DNA from: Planctomycetota bacterium
GTDB taxonomy: Bacteria; Planctomycetota; PLA2; JAEUHO01
Assembly (NCBI GenBank): GCA_027625315.1
Contig: JAQBWE010000003.1
Span: forward strand, 1-36,728
Length of the DNA: 36,728 nucleotides
Reading direction: 5' to 3'
The notes under the pieces were generated by a model, which had not been told where the DNA came from, did no database searches, and was given only the letters and a program-made list of their open reading frames with translations. Position numbers and translations under genes: made by a program. Shown in pieces: positions 26,253 through 35,742 of the stretch; position 1 is the first letter of the stretch; every line of letters starts with the position of its first letter.

Positions 26253-27917
26253 CTAGCGGATCACGCCGTAGGTCGTGAGGGTGCCGAGCGACGCGCTGCC
26301 GGAGCCGAAGTAGAAGTTGGCGGCATCCAGGGTGCCGCTGACCTGGACGAACATGTCCGGACGACCTAGGGCGTTGGGGAACAGGACCACGTTGCCCAGG
26401 GTCCGCCCCGGGACTGCCGCAAACTGCGTGGAGCCCGCCGCGAAGTTGGGCGTAAAGAGCGAGCCTGTGACGAGGTTGCTAGGCAAGCCGAGCAAGTACA
26501 GCTGACCTGGGATCGCCGGGCTCTGGAACAAGTCCCCGAACCCGGTTACGGCCAGCGTGCGTCCATCGGGTGAGAGGGCCACACCCGTAAGGTTGCCTCC
26601 CGGACCACCAGACTGCGCCGCGGCGACGCCGATGCCGTTCAGCGGTCCGCGCAGCACGCCCAACTTCGTGGCGTCGATCGGATCGCTCTGGAGCCCGTCC
26701 AGCCGCAGCAGGTAGATCTCGCCAGTGACGCTCGACGGATAGAACCCGACGAGGTGATTGACGCCATCCCGGCCGATCGCCGGACGGATGCCAGCGAGGC
26801 CGCCGAGCCCGAGGTCGAAACGTCCGAGGTAGGCGCCGTCTGCGGCGCCGTACACCTCGACGTTGCTGACGGTGACCGGCACGAGGTTGAAATTCGAGTC
26901 GTAGCCGGTCGTGCCGGCGCAGGTCACGAGTACGCGATCGCGTGGCAAGCCGCCGGGGACGACCGGCGGCACCGGCAGGACGTGCAGGGCCACGGGGTTG
27001 TAGGCTCGGGTCTGCAGAACCAGCGGGCTGCCCAGGCCACCTCCCGCGAAGCTCATCGGCAACGCGCTGCCGAGTGCAACGTCGAGTACCTGCACCGTCC
27101 CGGGCAGCTTGGTCGCGCCATAGGACGGCGCGCCAAACACGAGATTGCTCATGGCGATGAACAACCGACCGAAGCCCGACGTGGTGTGCGAGAAGGCGAG
27201 GCCCTCTGCGCCGGACTGCATGAACTGGCCACCAAGCACGGGCACGCCGAGAGAGTCAAAGAGCGGCTGCGTGCCGAGATAGGTCGTGGCGAGATTGAGC
27301 ACCTGGAGAATGGCGCCGGTGGTGGGGTCAAACGCCACGACGTTCGAGAGAGTCGGCGCGGTGTCTGAGCCGCCCGCGTTCACGACGGCGAAGCCCAGTC
27401 GGGCCGTCACGATGTGAATGTCGTTGACGAAGAAGCCGAACCCCACGGGGGCGTTCGCGTCGCCGGGCTGGCCGGCGCTGTCGCGGAGGTCACTCGCACG
27501 AATCGTGACCGTGGAGTAGATCACTGAGGGGGTCGGAGCCGCACCGGAGACATCGAACGGGAGAATCCGGGCGCCGATCCCCTCGACCGCGTCAGCGTCC
27601 GTGGCGAAGAGCGTGTCGCCAAAACGCACGAGGTCACTCGGGAAGGACCCGAAGAGCGCCGTGCGCCCGTAGACCACGGCATCCGGTCTCCACACCGGGG
27701 CCACAGGCGCGGTGGGGGGCGGCGTGGTGGTGCCGCCGCCGCCGGACGGCGGAGTGGGCAGTGGGAAGGTTTCGTCGAAGGGCGCGGACTCGGGGGCTGA
27801 GCCGCCGCAGGCGCCAAGGAAGCACGCGACCAGGGCGAGCATGAGGGCGGCGGGCCACGCAGGGCGCCACGACCGCACGACGCCGCGCAGGGGCGCGGCG
27901 GGCAGAAGCTTGAACAT
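26253..27917 (-). CDS. Lipoprotein, probably beta-propeller-like
   Basis: Start MFKLLPAAPL at 27917; lipobox ALVACFLGACGG; Pro/Gly/Thr linker; repeated beta-rich segments (LSPDGRTLAVTGFG). Confidence 0.7.
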   Translation of the reverse strand: MFKLLPAAPLRGVVRSWRPAWPAALMLALVACFLGACGGSAPESAPFDETFPLPTPPSGGGGTTTPPPTAPVAPVWRPDAVVYGRTALFGSFPSDLVRFGDTLFATDADAVEGIGARILPFDVSGAAPTPSVIYSTVTIRASDLRDSAGQPGDANAPVGFGFFVNDIHIVTARLGFAVVNAGGSDTAPTLSNVVAFDPTTGAILQVLNLATTYLGTQPLFDSLGVPVLGGQFMQSGAEGLAFSHTTSGFGRLFIAMSNLVFGAPSYGATKLPGTVQVLDVALGSALPMSFAGGGLGSPLVLQTRAYNPVALHVLPVPPVVPGGLPRDRVLVTCAGTTGYDSNFNLVPVTVSNVEVYGAADGAYLGRFDLGLGGLAGIRPAIGRDGVNHLVGFYPSSVTGEIYLLRLDGLQSDPIDATKLGVLRGPLNGIGVAAAQSGGPGGNLTGVALSPDGRTLAVTGFGDLFQSPAIPGQLYLLGLPSNLVTGSLFTPNFAAGSTQFAAVPGRTLGNVVLFPNALGRPDMFVQVSGTLDAANFYFGSGSASLGTLTTYGVIR

Positions 27918-28283
27918 CAGGGGTCTCTCCACCGGCGGAGACGCGTTGCGACCAGGGCTCGCACGCCGCGCCACTCGATCCGGAGTGGTTGCGGATCTCC
28001 CACGGGAGATCCAAGCCGCGACCCCGGAGCCGGTCTTCTGGCTTCCGGATCAACCTCCCGTCGCGCCTTCCCACATCCCGCACCCGTCAGGGTTTGGTAC
28101 GCAGTGGCATGGCTCGCAGCGCATGAGCGCGCAGCGGCACGGTGCGACGATTGTCCCCGGTCACAGCGGCGGTCCCGCGGGGGTTTCTCACCCCTCTTCC
28201 TTCCGTTGCCGCCGCGCACAAGCGCGACGGATCCGGACGTGACTCCCGGGTCGTGTGGTGGGGATAAAGAGCAAACCAAAGCG

Positions 28284-28359
28284 TGGTGGAGCTGAGGGGA
28301 GTCGAACCCCTTACCTCCTGAATGCCATTCAGGCGCTCTACCAGGTGAGCTACAGCCCC
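28284..28359 (-). tRNA. tRNA-Ala(GGC), CCA encoded
   Basis: Minus strand GGGGCTGTAGCTCACCTGGTAGAGCGCCTGAATGGCATTCAGGAGGTAAGGGGTTCGACTCCCCTCAGCTCCACCA; anticodon stem CCTGA/TCAGG, loop ATGGCAT, anticodon GGC; 76 nt. Confidence 0.96.
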
Positions 28360-28590
28360 GCGCTTCGGTCGGCGCGGATTGTGGCCGATATGCGGCACGC
28401 GACCAAGCACGGGCGCGAGGGAAATCGCGGACCGAACCGACGGCAGTCGCTGGCGACCATGTGCGCCTGAGTGCGGTCGTTGAGGGGAAAACCCCCAAGA
28501 TGTAGGGGCCCTCCGCGGTACACTGAGCGCAGCAGGGACGGTCGTGCCCTGCCCGTAGAGTGGTTCACGGACCACAGGAGCAGGAACATC

Positions 28591-29421
28591 ATGGTCGGCA
28601 GCGCCGGGGAGTCGAGGCCCCCCGAACCCACAAGTCGCTTCGACGCGCCGGTCGACGCTGAGCGCGTCGCCGAGTCGCGCTTTGGCGACCGCATTGCTGT
28701 TCGCGGAGAGGCCAGCCGCGGAGAGGCCAGCCGCGGAGAAGCTCTGCGCACTGGTGACGCCATGCCGCGCGAGTTGGGCGAGCGCATCCAGGGCGGCTTC
28801 CAGGATATGTCGCGCCTCCTCGGCGCCATCAAGGAGACGCTGCAGGGCCGCGACGGCCAAGTGCAGCAGACACTGCAACACCTGCCGAGCTTCCTGCAGC
28901 AGGTGCCCCGGATTCACCGCGCCGAGATCGAGTGCCTCGCGCAGATCAGCAAGCAACTTGAGCACATGGGCAGCGGCACGCGCGACGTGGTCGCTCGGCT
29001 GGAAGGCTTGCCGGATCTCATCCGCACCCTCGCCGTCGGGCAAGCCGAGCAGGCCCAGTTCCTCGACACGCTGCAGGGCCGCTTGGCCGACTCACTTGAA
29101 ACCCAGTCGACCGCCATCCGCCAAGGGCTCGAGCAGTCGCGCAAGGCGGGTGAAGCGCAGCTCAAGATGATCCAGGGGCTGGCCTCGACCCAGGAAGACA
29201 TCTTCTCGACGTTCCAGAACACGCAGAACCGCGCGCTCAACGTGTTTCACCGCGCGCAGCAGCAGACGAATGCTCAGCACCGCGACACGCAGTCGATCAT
29301 GAACAAGCAGATCGAGATGCTTGTGGACCGCGTGCACTCAGCGCAGTCGAAGGTGTTCTGGCTCTCCATCGGCTTCGCCGCCATCGCGGCTGCGGGGCTG
29401 ATCACGATGCTGTTTATCTAG
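28591..29421 (+). CDS. Coiled-coil protein with C-terminal membrane anchor
   Basis: ATG at 28591 (MVGSAGESRPPEP); Gln/Leu-rich helical body; tail VFWLSIGFAAIAAAGLITMLFI. Confidence 0.75.
   Translation: MVGSAGESRPPEPTSRFDAPVDAERVAESRFGDRIAVRGEASRGEASRGEALRTGDAMPRELGERIQGGFQDMSRLLGAIKETLQGRDGQVQQTLQHLPSFLQQVPRIHRAEIECLAQISKQLEHMGSGTRDVVARLEGLPDLIRTLAVGQAEQAQFLDTLQGRLADSLETQSTAIRQGLEQSRKAGEAQLKMIQGLASTQEDIFSTFQNTQNRALNVFHRAQQQTNAQHRDTQSIMNKQIEMLVDRVHSAQSKVFWLSIGFAAIAAAGLITMLFI
28702..28740. repeat. 15-nt in-frame tandem repeat (cgcggagaggccagc x2 plus partial copy) encoding RGEAS units
   Basis: Read directly; encodes RGEASRGEASRGEA. Confidence 0.9.
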
Positions 29422-29450
29422 CCTGCTGTTTATCTAGCCTGCTGTTTGCC
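29408..29450. repeat. 16-nt tandem repeat (tgctgtttatctagcc x2 plus partial copy) spanning the stop codon
   Basis: Units 29408..29423 and 29424..29439, partial 29440..29450. The first copy contains the TAG stop of the preceding CDS. Confidence 0.9.
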
Positions 29451-29531
29451 CAAGCGGTTGTTCAACTAGGCGGGCACTGCCCAGTGCTAGGCGCCGCCCA
29501 GCCGAGTCGCACCGGAACGCGGTGATCACGC

Positions 29532-31028
29532 CTACGGGGCTGGCGGGAACGAGCCGTAGTTGGCGCCGACGACCAGCGGCACGACGGCGATCGGCACGCC
29601 CTGAATCCCCGGCGTGCCGAGATCAAGATCCAGCTGCGCGAAGTTGCCACCGTTGTCGTACGCCCAGGTCGTCATCATCGGGCCAGAGGCCGTAGCGAGG
29701 AACACGAGCATCCGATCGCCAACGGCGAGAAACGAGATGCCATACACATCCGTGGCGCCCTGCGCGATGCCGCCGATGTCGTCAGAGACGGCCACGGCAG
29801 TCGTACTCGTGAAGCCGTCACTGCGCGCCCGTCGCTGCAGGGCGTCGAGGCCCGCGAAGCCGGTCAGGGCGTGCAGCACGATGGCTCCGTCCGGAGCGCG
29901 TACGAGGGCCGCCGTGCTACCCACGACCGTGCCCACCGACGTCGCGGCGGGACCGTTGCCTTGGGCGATCGCCGCGTCGGTGTTGCCCGGATCGGCGACG
30001 ACGGAGATGTTGTTGGCCACGGTCGTCGGGCCGCCACCGGCCGGGAGCGGAATGCCCTGCACACCGGCGGTCAGCGCATCGTGGTCAATTTCTACAAACG
30101 TGCGCGGATCGAGCGCAGCCAGCATGCCAGTGGCGCCATCCGCAGCGCTCACGACCAGCTGCGGCGGGATGCGCTGCTCGCCAATGCCGAGCCCTGTGGG
30201 CATCGTGGCCGCATCAGCTGGCACGGACTCCAACTCCAGCACGGCCGTCTCGGTCGCAGTCACGGTATCGATGGAGTAAACGCGCACGCGGCCGGAGGCG
30301 TCATCGCGGTAGGCCACATAGACCGCGCCACCCAGCGGATCCACGCTGATCGTCGAGCTTGTCGCTAGCAGGTCGCCGCCGGACGTGGTCAGGGCGATGG
30401 GCGTCATCACCCCGTCGCCAGGCTCGAAGTAAGCGAGGGCCTCACCCGTCCCGCCGCCGTCCTCCAATTGCACCCAGATGCGCCGGACACCATCGACAGT
30501 CGTGGCGAGGACGCCCACGGGCCGACGAGCGGCCGGGGTCGGCACGGTCTGGACGGCGAGCCCCGTCGTGGTCCTCAGGAGCGACACCGTTGCGAGCCCG
30601 GCCACGGGTAGGGGTGGCTCCCTCCCAGTGTTGAAGCCGGTGATGTACTTCCCTGAGGCGTAGTGTCGATCCTGGTTGATCGCCAGCCCCTGGATCACCG
30701 TGATGCTCATCTCCGCATTCTCAGGGAAGGCCGTGCGGGCCACGGGGAACACGTAGATGTTGTTCGCCTCATCCGGATGCTGGAGCACCGTCACCGCGAT
30801 GAAGCCGCCGTTGACGGTGACCAGTACGTCGTTCGGGTTCAGGACCGTCACGGGCTCGTTGTAGGTGACGCGTATGAACGGCAGGGGACCGTCGGTCGTC
30901 TCCCATGTCGTCGGCCAGGTCGAAACCACGAACGGTCGATTCTGATCGCTGAGGCCGCAGCCGGCGGTAAGTCCCGCGAGGAACAGAGCGGCGAGAGCAG
31001 CGAGCACGCGGGGGGGAAGAAGGCACAT
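29532..31028 (-). CDS. Lipoprotein with Ig-like (SbsA-type) domain and propeller-like body
   Basis: Lipobox ALFLAGLTAGCG; PFVVSTWPTTWETTDGPLPFIRVTYNEPVTVLNPNDVLVTVNGG resembles bacterial Ig-like domains; repetitive beta-rich body. Confidence 0.7.
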   Translation of the reverse strand: MCLLPPRVLAALAALFLAGLTAGCGLSDQNRPFVVSTWPTTWETTDGPLPFIRVTYNEPVTVLNPNDVLVTVNGGFIAVTVLQHPDEANNIYVFPVARTAFPENAEMSITVIQGLAINQDRHYASGKYITGFNTGREPPLPVAGLATVSLLRTTTGLAVQTVPTPAARRPVGVLATTVDGVRRIWVQLEDGGGTGEALAYFEPGDGVMTPIALTTSGGDLLATSSTISVDPLGGAVYVAYRDDASGRVRVYSIDTVTATETAVLELESVPADAATMPTGLGIGEQRIPPQLVVSAADGATGMLAALDPRTFVEIDHDALTAGVQGIPLPAGGGPTTVANNISVVADPGNTDAAIAQGNGPAATSVGTVVGSTAALVRAPDGAIVLHALTGFAGLDALQRRARSDGFTSTTAVAVSDDIGGIAQGATDVYGISFLAVGDRMLVFLATASGPMMTTWAYDNGGNFAQLDLDLGTPGIQGVPIAVVPLVVGANYGSFPPAP

Positions 31029-31160
31029 GCGCGCACGATACCCACCCGCGGGGGCCTCTCCAAAGCGGGCGCTCGGGTCGATCCGGCTGACCGTCCGCGG
31101 GTGCTACCGGATGGCGCCGAGCCCTGCGATGATGCGCGCCGCGCTCCGGGAGAACACCGC

Positions 31161-32360
31161 ATGCCCGCTACAGGCAACTCCGCCACCTCGCTGCCCTCCA
31201 CCCGAATCGCGGCCCGCTGCCGCCGGATGGGGACCGAAGCGGCGTTTCGGGTGTTTGCCCGCGCGAAGACCCTGGAGGCCGCGGGCCGCGACATCATCCA
31301 CTTGGAGATGGGGGAGCCCGACTTTCCGACCCCGAGCTTCATTCGTGCGGCCTGTGAAGCGGCGCTGGCGGCCGGACACACAGGCTACGCTCCGGCAGCG
31401 GGGCTGCCGGCGCTGCGGACCGCTGTGGCGAGCTACGTCGCCCGGACGCGCGGCATCCACGTCGAACCCGCGCAGGTCGTGATCACGCCCGGGGCGAAGG
31501 CCGTCATCTTCTTCACCTACATGGCACTGCTGGAGCCGGGGGACGAGGTGATCGTGCCCGATCCCGGGTTCCCGATCTTCGAGTCCATGGCGGATGCGCT
31601 CGGCGCGGTGCGGGTGCCTTGGCACCCGGGCTCGGGCACGCAGACGCGACCCGACCTCGACCGCCTGGATTCGCTCATGGGGCCCAAGACGAAGCTGCTT
31701 GTCTTGAACAGTCCGGGCAATCCGACGGGCATCGTGTACACGCTGCCCGAGATCGCGCGGATTGCCGAGCTGTGCGTCAAGCACGATGTGCTCGTTCTCT
31801 CCGATGAGATCTACTCGCGCATCCTGTTCGGCGGCACGCATCACAGCATTGCGGCGCAGCCTGGCATGGCGGAGCGCACGGTGCTGCTCGACGGGTTCTC
31901 GAAGTCTTGGAGCATGACGGGCTGGCGACTCGGTTATGCCGTGGCGCCGCTGGACATCGCAGCGGCCTTCGAGAAGTTGATGACCAATAGCGCGTCGTGT
32001 GCCGTGCACTTCGTCCAGCACGCAGCGCTCGCCGCTCTGGCCGGGCCCGCGGATGAGGTGGAGCGCATGGTGGCGGCGTTTACGCTGCGACGCGACGCAC
32101 TCGTGGACGGGCTCGCCGCCCTGCCTGGGGTCCGCTGCGACCGCCCGGCTGGCTCGTTCTTCGCCTTCGCCGACATTCGCGAGACGGGATTCGATGCCCG
32201 CTCGCTGGCGGATCGCCTGCTCGAGGAGGCTGGCGTCGCCTGCGTGGAGGGGCCCGCGTTCGGCGCGGGCGGGGCCGGGCATATCCGCTTCTCGTTCGCG
32301 GCCGATGTCGCCCGTATTCGGGCCGCTACAGTGCGCATGGGGGCTCTCCTTCGCAGTTGA
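31161..32360 (+). CDS. Pyridoxal-phosphate aminotransferase class I/II
   Basis: ATG 31161; IHLEMGEPDFPTP, NSPGNPTG, SDEIYSRILFGG, DGFSKSWSMTGWRLGYAV (PLP Lys region). Confidence 0.95.
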   Translation: MPATGNSATSLPSTRIAARCRRMGTEAAFRVFARAKTLEAAGRDIIHLEMGEPDFPTPSFIRAACEAALAAGHTGYAPAAGLPALRTAVASYVARTRGIHVEPAQVVITPGAKAVIFFTYMALLEPGDEVIVPDPGFPIFESMADALGAVRVPWHPGSGTQTRPDLDRLDSLMGPKTKLLVLNSPGNPTGIVYTLPEIARIAELCVKHDVLVLSDEIYSRILFGGTHHSIAAQPGMAERTVLLDGFSKSWSMTGWRLGYAVAPLDIAAAFEKLMTNSASCAVHFVQHAALAALAGPADEVERMVAAFTLRRDALVDGLAALPGVRCDRPAGSFFAFADIRETGFDARSLADRLLEEAGVACVEGPAFGAGGAGHIRFSFAADVARIRAATVRMGALLRS

Positions 32361-32499
32361 GCCCCGCGGAAGAGGCCAGCCCCTGCCAGGGATGCTATCC
32401 CTGGATGGCGCCAGAGCCCGCAACCGACCGGGGTCTGGCAGGTATGGGGGAGACCGGCCACGTGCCGGCCGTGTCCTCCGCGAGCCCTCAGGAGATTCC

Positions 32500-34062
32500 A
32501 TGCATCACCCCGTACGCCGTCCGCTTCGCCACGTGGCCCGCCTGAGCGCCTTGGCGCTCCTGGCCGCGCTTCTCTTCGCTCTCCCGAAGGGCTACAGCGA
32601 GCCGCGCAACGGCTGGCGCCTCGAAGCGCGCGTTCCGGCCACCACGCTGGGCCTCGTGACGCTCGAGGACGTCGGAGGCATGAGCGCGCGTATGCAGAAC
32701 ACTGCACTCGGCGGCTTGTTCCAGGAGCCGGAGATGAAGGCGTTCATGGCGCCCATCGAAGCGGCCGGCCAGGACATGCTCGACGCCGGCGAGGAAGGCC
32801 CGTTTGGCGAGGCGGGCCCGATGCTCGTTCGCGTGCTAAAGCAACTCGAAGGACTGCGCGGGCAGATCGCCGTCGCCGTCGTCGACATGGACATGGAGAG
32901 CGAGAAGCCCCGCCTCGTGGCGAGCCTCGACTTCGGCCCGCACATCAAGGACTTCGTCACCTTCGTTCAGACGCTGCGCGCGGAGCTCGACCCGGAGGGT
33001 GAAAACATCCAGGAGTTCGAGCGCGACGGCCGTCTGTACTGGTCGGTCGACGAGGGCATGCCCGTCATCGCCACGACGGCCGACACCGCGTTCGTCCTGG
33101 CCACGGATGAGGGCCTGCTCGCGAGCGTGCTCGCCGGCACCGTCGAGAAGCCCCTCTCTACGAGCGACGGCTTCCGGGCCGTACGCACCAAGTCCGGGGG
33201 CGAGGATCTCGCGTTCTTTGCCTTCGCGAACATGCCCGCGATTGCCGCGCGCCTTGTCGAGGTCATGGACGACGAGGGCATGCGGATGGCCCGTCATCTG
33301 GGGCTGGACACCATCCATGGCATCGGCTACGGCATGGCGTTCGTCGGCGACGGCTTCATGGACAGTTTCGTTGTCCATGCGCCGGGGGCGGAGCACGGCC
33401 TCGTGCCGCTGGTTTCCATGCCCGCCTTCAAGTCGCAGGCCCTCAAGTTCGTCCCCGAGAAGGCGTTCTACTACGAGGAGGGCTCGGCCGATCTCACCGC
33501 GCTCCTTCCCCGCATGCGCACGCTGATCGAGGGCATCGAGCCCGGCATGTCAGAGCAGTTGGACGAGGGCCTCGCCCACGTGAACGAGGCGATCGGCGTG
33601 GATCTCGAGAAGGAGATCCTGGCAGGTCTCGCCGGGCCGAGTGCTTGGTACATGACCATGCCGGAGAGCGGCGGCTTGTATCCCGAGCTCGCGCTGTTCC
33701 TCAAAGCGAAGGATCCGGCGGCGTACGAGCGTGTGCTCGAGCGTGCGATGGCCGGGCTCGCTGGGATGTTGACGGAGGAGGGCGAGGTCATCGCCAGCAC
33801 GCGCGTCTTGGAGTACCGAGGCCAGCGGCTGCATCTCCTGGATCTCCAAGCCGCGCAGGGCGACGACGTGATTCCGTTCACGCCGACCTGGACTCTGCTC
33901 GACGGCTGGTGGGTGATCACACTCGTCCCGCACGCGATGAAGGAAGTCGTGCTGCGACACGGCAGTCAGACCGGGGGTGGGCTCGCGGCCCAGGAGGACT
34001 TCCAGGCGCTGATGCGCGTCATGCCGGAGACGGCCGGCGCGATGAGCTACCTCGACCTCTAG
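32500..34062 (+). CDS. DUF3352-like exported protein, N-terminal portion before in-frame TAG
   Basis: Signal peptide MHHPVRRPLRHVARLSALALLAALLFALPKGYS; DUF3352-like pattern (VPATTLGLVTLEDV). Terminates at TAG 34060..34062, with the same frame continuing at 34063. Confidence 0.7.
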   Translation: MHHPVRRPLRHVARLSALALLAALLFALPKGYSEPRNGWRLEARVPATTLGLVTLEDVGGMSARMQNTALGGLFQEPEMKAFMAPIEAAGQDMLDAGEEGPFGEAGPMLVRVLKQLEGLRGQIAVAVVDMDMESEKPRLVASLDFGPHIKDFVTFVQTLRAELDPEGENIQEFERDGRLYWSVDEGMPVIATTADTAFVLATDEGLLASVLAGTVEKPLSTSDGFRAVRTKSGGEDLAFFAFANMPAIAARLVEVMDDEGMRMARHLGLDTIHGIGYGMAFVGDGFMDSFVVHAPGAEHGLVPLVSMPAFKSQALKFVPEKAFYYEEGSADLTALLPRMRTLIEGIEPGMSEQLDEGLAHVNEAIGVDLEKEILAGLAGPSAWYMTMPESGGLYPELALFLKAKDPAAYERVLERAMAGLAGMLTEEGEVIASTRVLEYRGQRLHLLDLQAAQGDDVIPFTPTWTLLDGWWVITLVPHAMKEVVLRHGSQTGGGLAAQEDFQALMRVMPETAGAMSYLDL

Positions 34063-34068
34063 GCGATC

Positions 34069-34659
34069 ATGAGCCTGATCTACGACACAGCGGTGCCGCT
34101 GCTGCAGACCGCGGTCAAGCCCAACATGCTGCAGGAGCAGATGCCGTTCGCGCTGGACTGGGCGCAGCTGCCCGCCGCGCGGACCGCCCGACCCTACTTC
34201 CGCAGCATGGCCGGCTTCACGACGTGGAACCAGGACGGCATCGCGATCCGTGTGCACGGTCCGCTGCCCTTGCTCGGGGCGATGGCCATCGGCGTCGGCG
34301 TGGGCGCCGCCTACTTCGTCATGGCGGGCTCGCGGGATCCCTTCGACGGCATGGAGATCGAGATGCTCGAGCCCATGGACATGCCGATGGAAGAGGAAGA
34401 CGGCGCCACCCGATTGGCTCGTCTCCAGGCGGAGCAGGTCGGCAGCTACGTCCGCGTGTTCGTGCTGAACAAGAAGCGCATGCCGGTCGATCTGAACGAG
34501 CTGGTCTCAGAGGACATCGCCGCCAGCGTGCCGCGTGACCCTTGGGGTGCGTCGTTCCGACTGCACGTGCTCGACGAGAAGACGCGCGAGTTCCTGATCA
34601 TCTCAGCCGGTCCGGATGGTGAGTTCAACACCGAGGATGACATCGTCAGTGGCGAGTGA
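34069..34659 (+). CDS. Continuation of the DUF3352-like protein, with TM and pseudopilin (GspG)-like C-terminal tail
   Basis: Same frame as 32500..34062 after [33 protein letters not shown] segment; tail [36 protein letters not shown] resembles the GspG C-terminal motif. Confidence 0.6.
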   Translation: MSLIYDTAVPLLQTAVKPNMLQEQMPFALDWAQLPAARTARPYFRSMAGFTTWNQDGIAIRVHGPLPLLGAMAIGVGVGAAYFVMAGSRDPFDGMEIEMLEPMDMPMEEEDGATRLARLQAEQVGSYVRVFVLNKKRMPVDLNELVSEDIAASVPRDPWGASFRLHVLDEKTREFLIISAGPDGEFNTEDDIVSGE

Positions 34660-35707
34660 CTCGAGCTCAGTGGCGGGTGATTCGACGCCGGCGGACTTCC
34701 GTAGCGACACGGTGACGCGGCCGACCGCGGCCATGCGCCGGGCGATGGCTGAGGCCATCGTGGGCGACGACGTGCTGGGGGATGATCCCACTGTCGTACA
34801 GCTCGAGAACGAGGTAGCTGAGCTGCTCGGCAAAGAGGCCGCGTTGTTCGTGCCTTCCGGCTCGCAGGGCAACCAGATCGCCGTGCGGCTGCACACAGGC
34901 CCCGGCGAGGAAGTCGCCGTGGGAGACACGAGCCACACGTACGACTGGGAGATGGCGGGGCTCGCCGGCATTTCCGGCGTACAGGCCCGCCCGCTGCCCG
35001 CACCCGGCGGGCGCGTCGATCCGGAGGCGGCGCGCGTGGCACTCCGCCCCGCCGGGGGGCATCGGCCCGCCTGTCGGCTGCTCACGACAGAGAACACGCA
35101 TAACTTCCACGGCGGCGCCATCGTGCCGCTCGAGCACCTGCGTGCGCTGCGGGGCGTAGCCGACGAGCGCGGCGCCTCAGTGCACCTAGACGGTGCGCGC
35201 CTGTGGAACGCCACGGCCGCCACGGGCGTGCCGCTCGCCAGCTGGGCTGCCACGGCGCACTCGGTGATGGTCTGCCTGTCGAAGGGCCTGGGTGCCCCGA
35301 TCGGCAGCGTGCTGGCCGGCGACGAGTCCTTCATCGCGCGCGCTCGCGACGTGCGCAAGATGCTCGGCGGCGGCATGCGGCAAGTCGGCGTGCTCGCCGC
35401 CCCAGCTCTGATCGCGCTGCGAACCGGGCGTGAGCGACTGGTCGAGGACCATGCGCGTGCCGCGCGGCTGGCCGAGGGCTTTTTGGCCACAGGTGCTGCG
35501 GAGCTGCCCTTCGGCCCGCCCCAGACGAACATCCTGTTTGTTCGTCTACCGGGCCGGGATGCGGCCAAGGTGCAAGCCGCGCTCGCGGAGGCGAACGTCC
35601 TCACCTTCGCCACGGGGCCGGAGGTCCTACGGTTCGTCACACACTACGACGTGGACGACCAGGGCGTGGAACGCGCCATCGCCGCCTTGGCCCGGGCGGT
35701 GCGGTAG
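34637..35707 (+). CDS. Low-specificity L-threonine aldolase
   Basis: [81 protein letters not shown]. Start uncertain (34616 or 34637). Confidence 0.93.
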   Translation: MTSSVASDSSSVAGDSTPADFRSDTVTRPTAAMRRAMAEAIVGDDVLGDDPTVVQLENEVAELLGKEAALFVPSGSQGNQIAVRLHTGPGEEVAVGDTSHTYDWEMAGLAGISGVQARPLPAPGGRVDPEAARVALRPAGGHRPACRLLTTENTHNFHGGAIVPLEHLRALRGVADERGASVHLDGARLWNATAATGVPLASWAATAHSVMVCLSKGLGAPIGSVLAGDESFIARARDVRKMLGGGMRQVGVLAAPALIALRTGRERLVEDHARAARLAEGFLATGAAELPFGPPQTNILFVRLPGRDAAKVQAALAEANVLTFATGPEVLRFVTHYDVDDQGVERAIAALARAVR

Positions 35708-35742
35708 ACGCGCGCGCGGGTCCCGCGCGTACCCTGGACCGT

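Noticed and set aside
31104-32501. 465-aa minus-strand ORF
   Set aside because: Antisense to the clear aminotransferase.
34060-34062. Pyrrolysine insertion at the TAG
   Set aside because: No methylamine methyltransferase context or pyl genes in the window; nonsense mutation or split gene is simpler.
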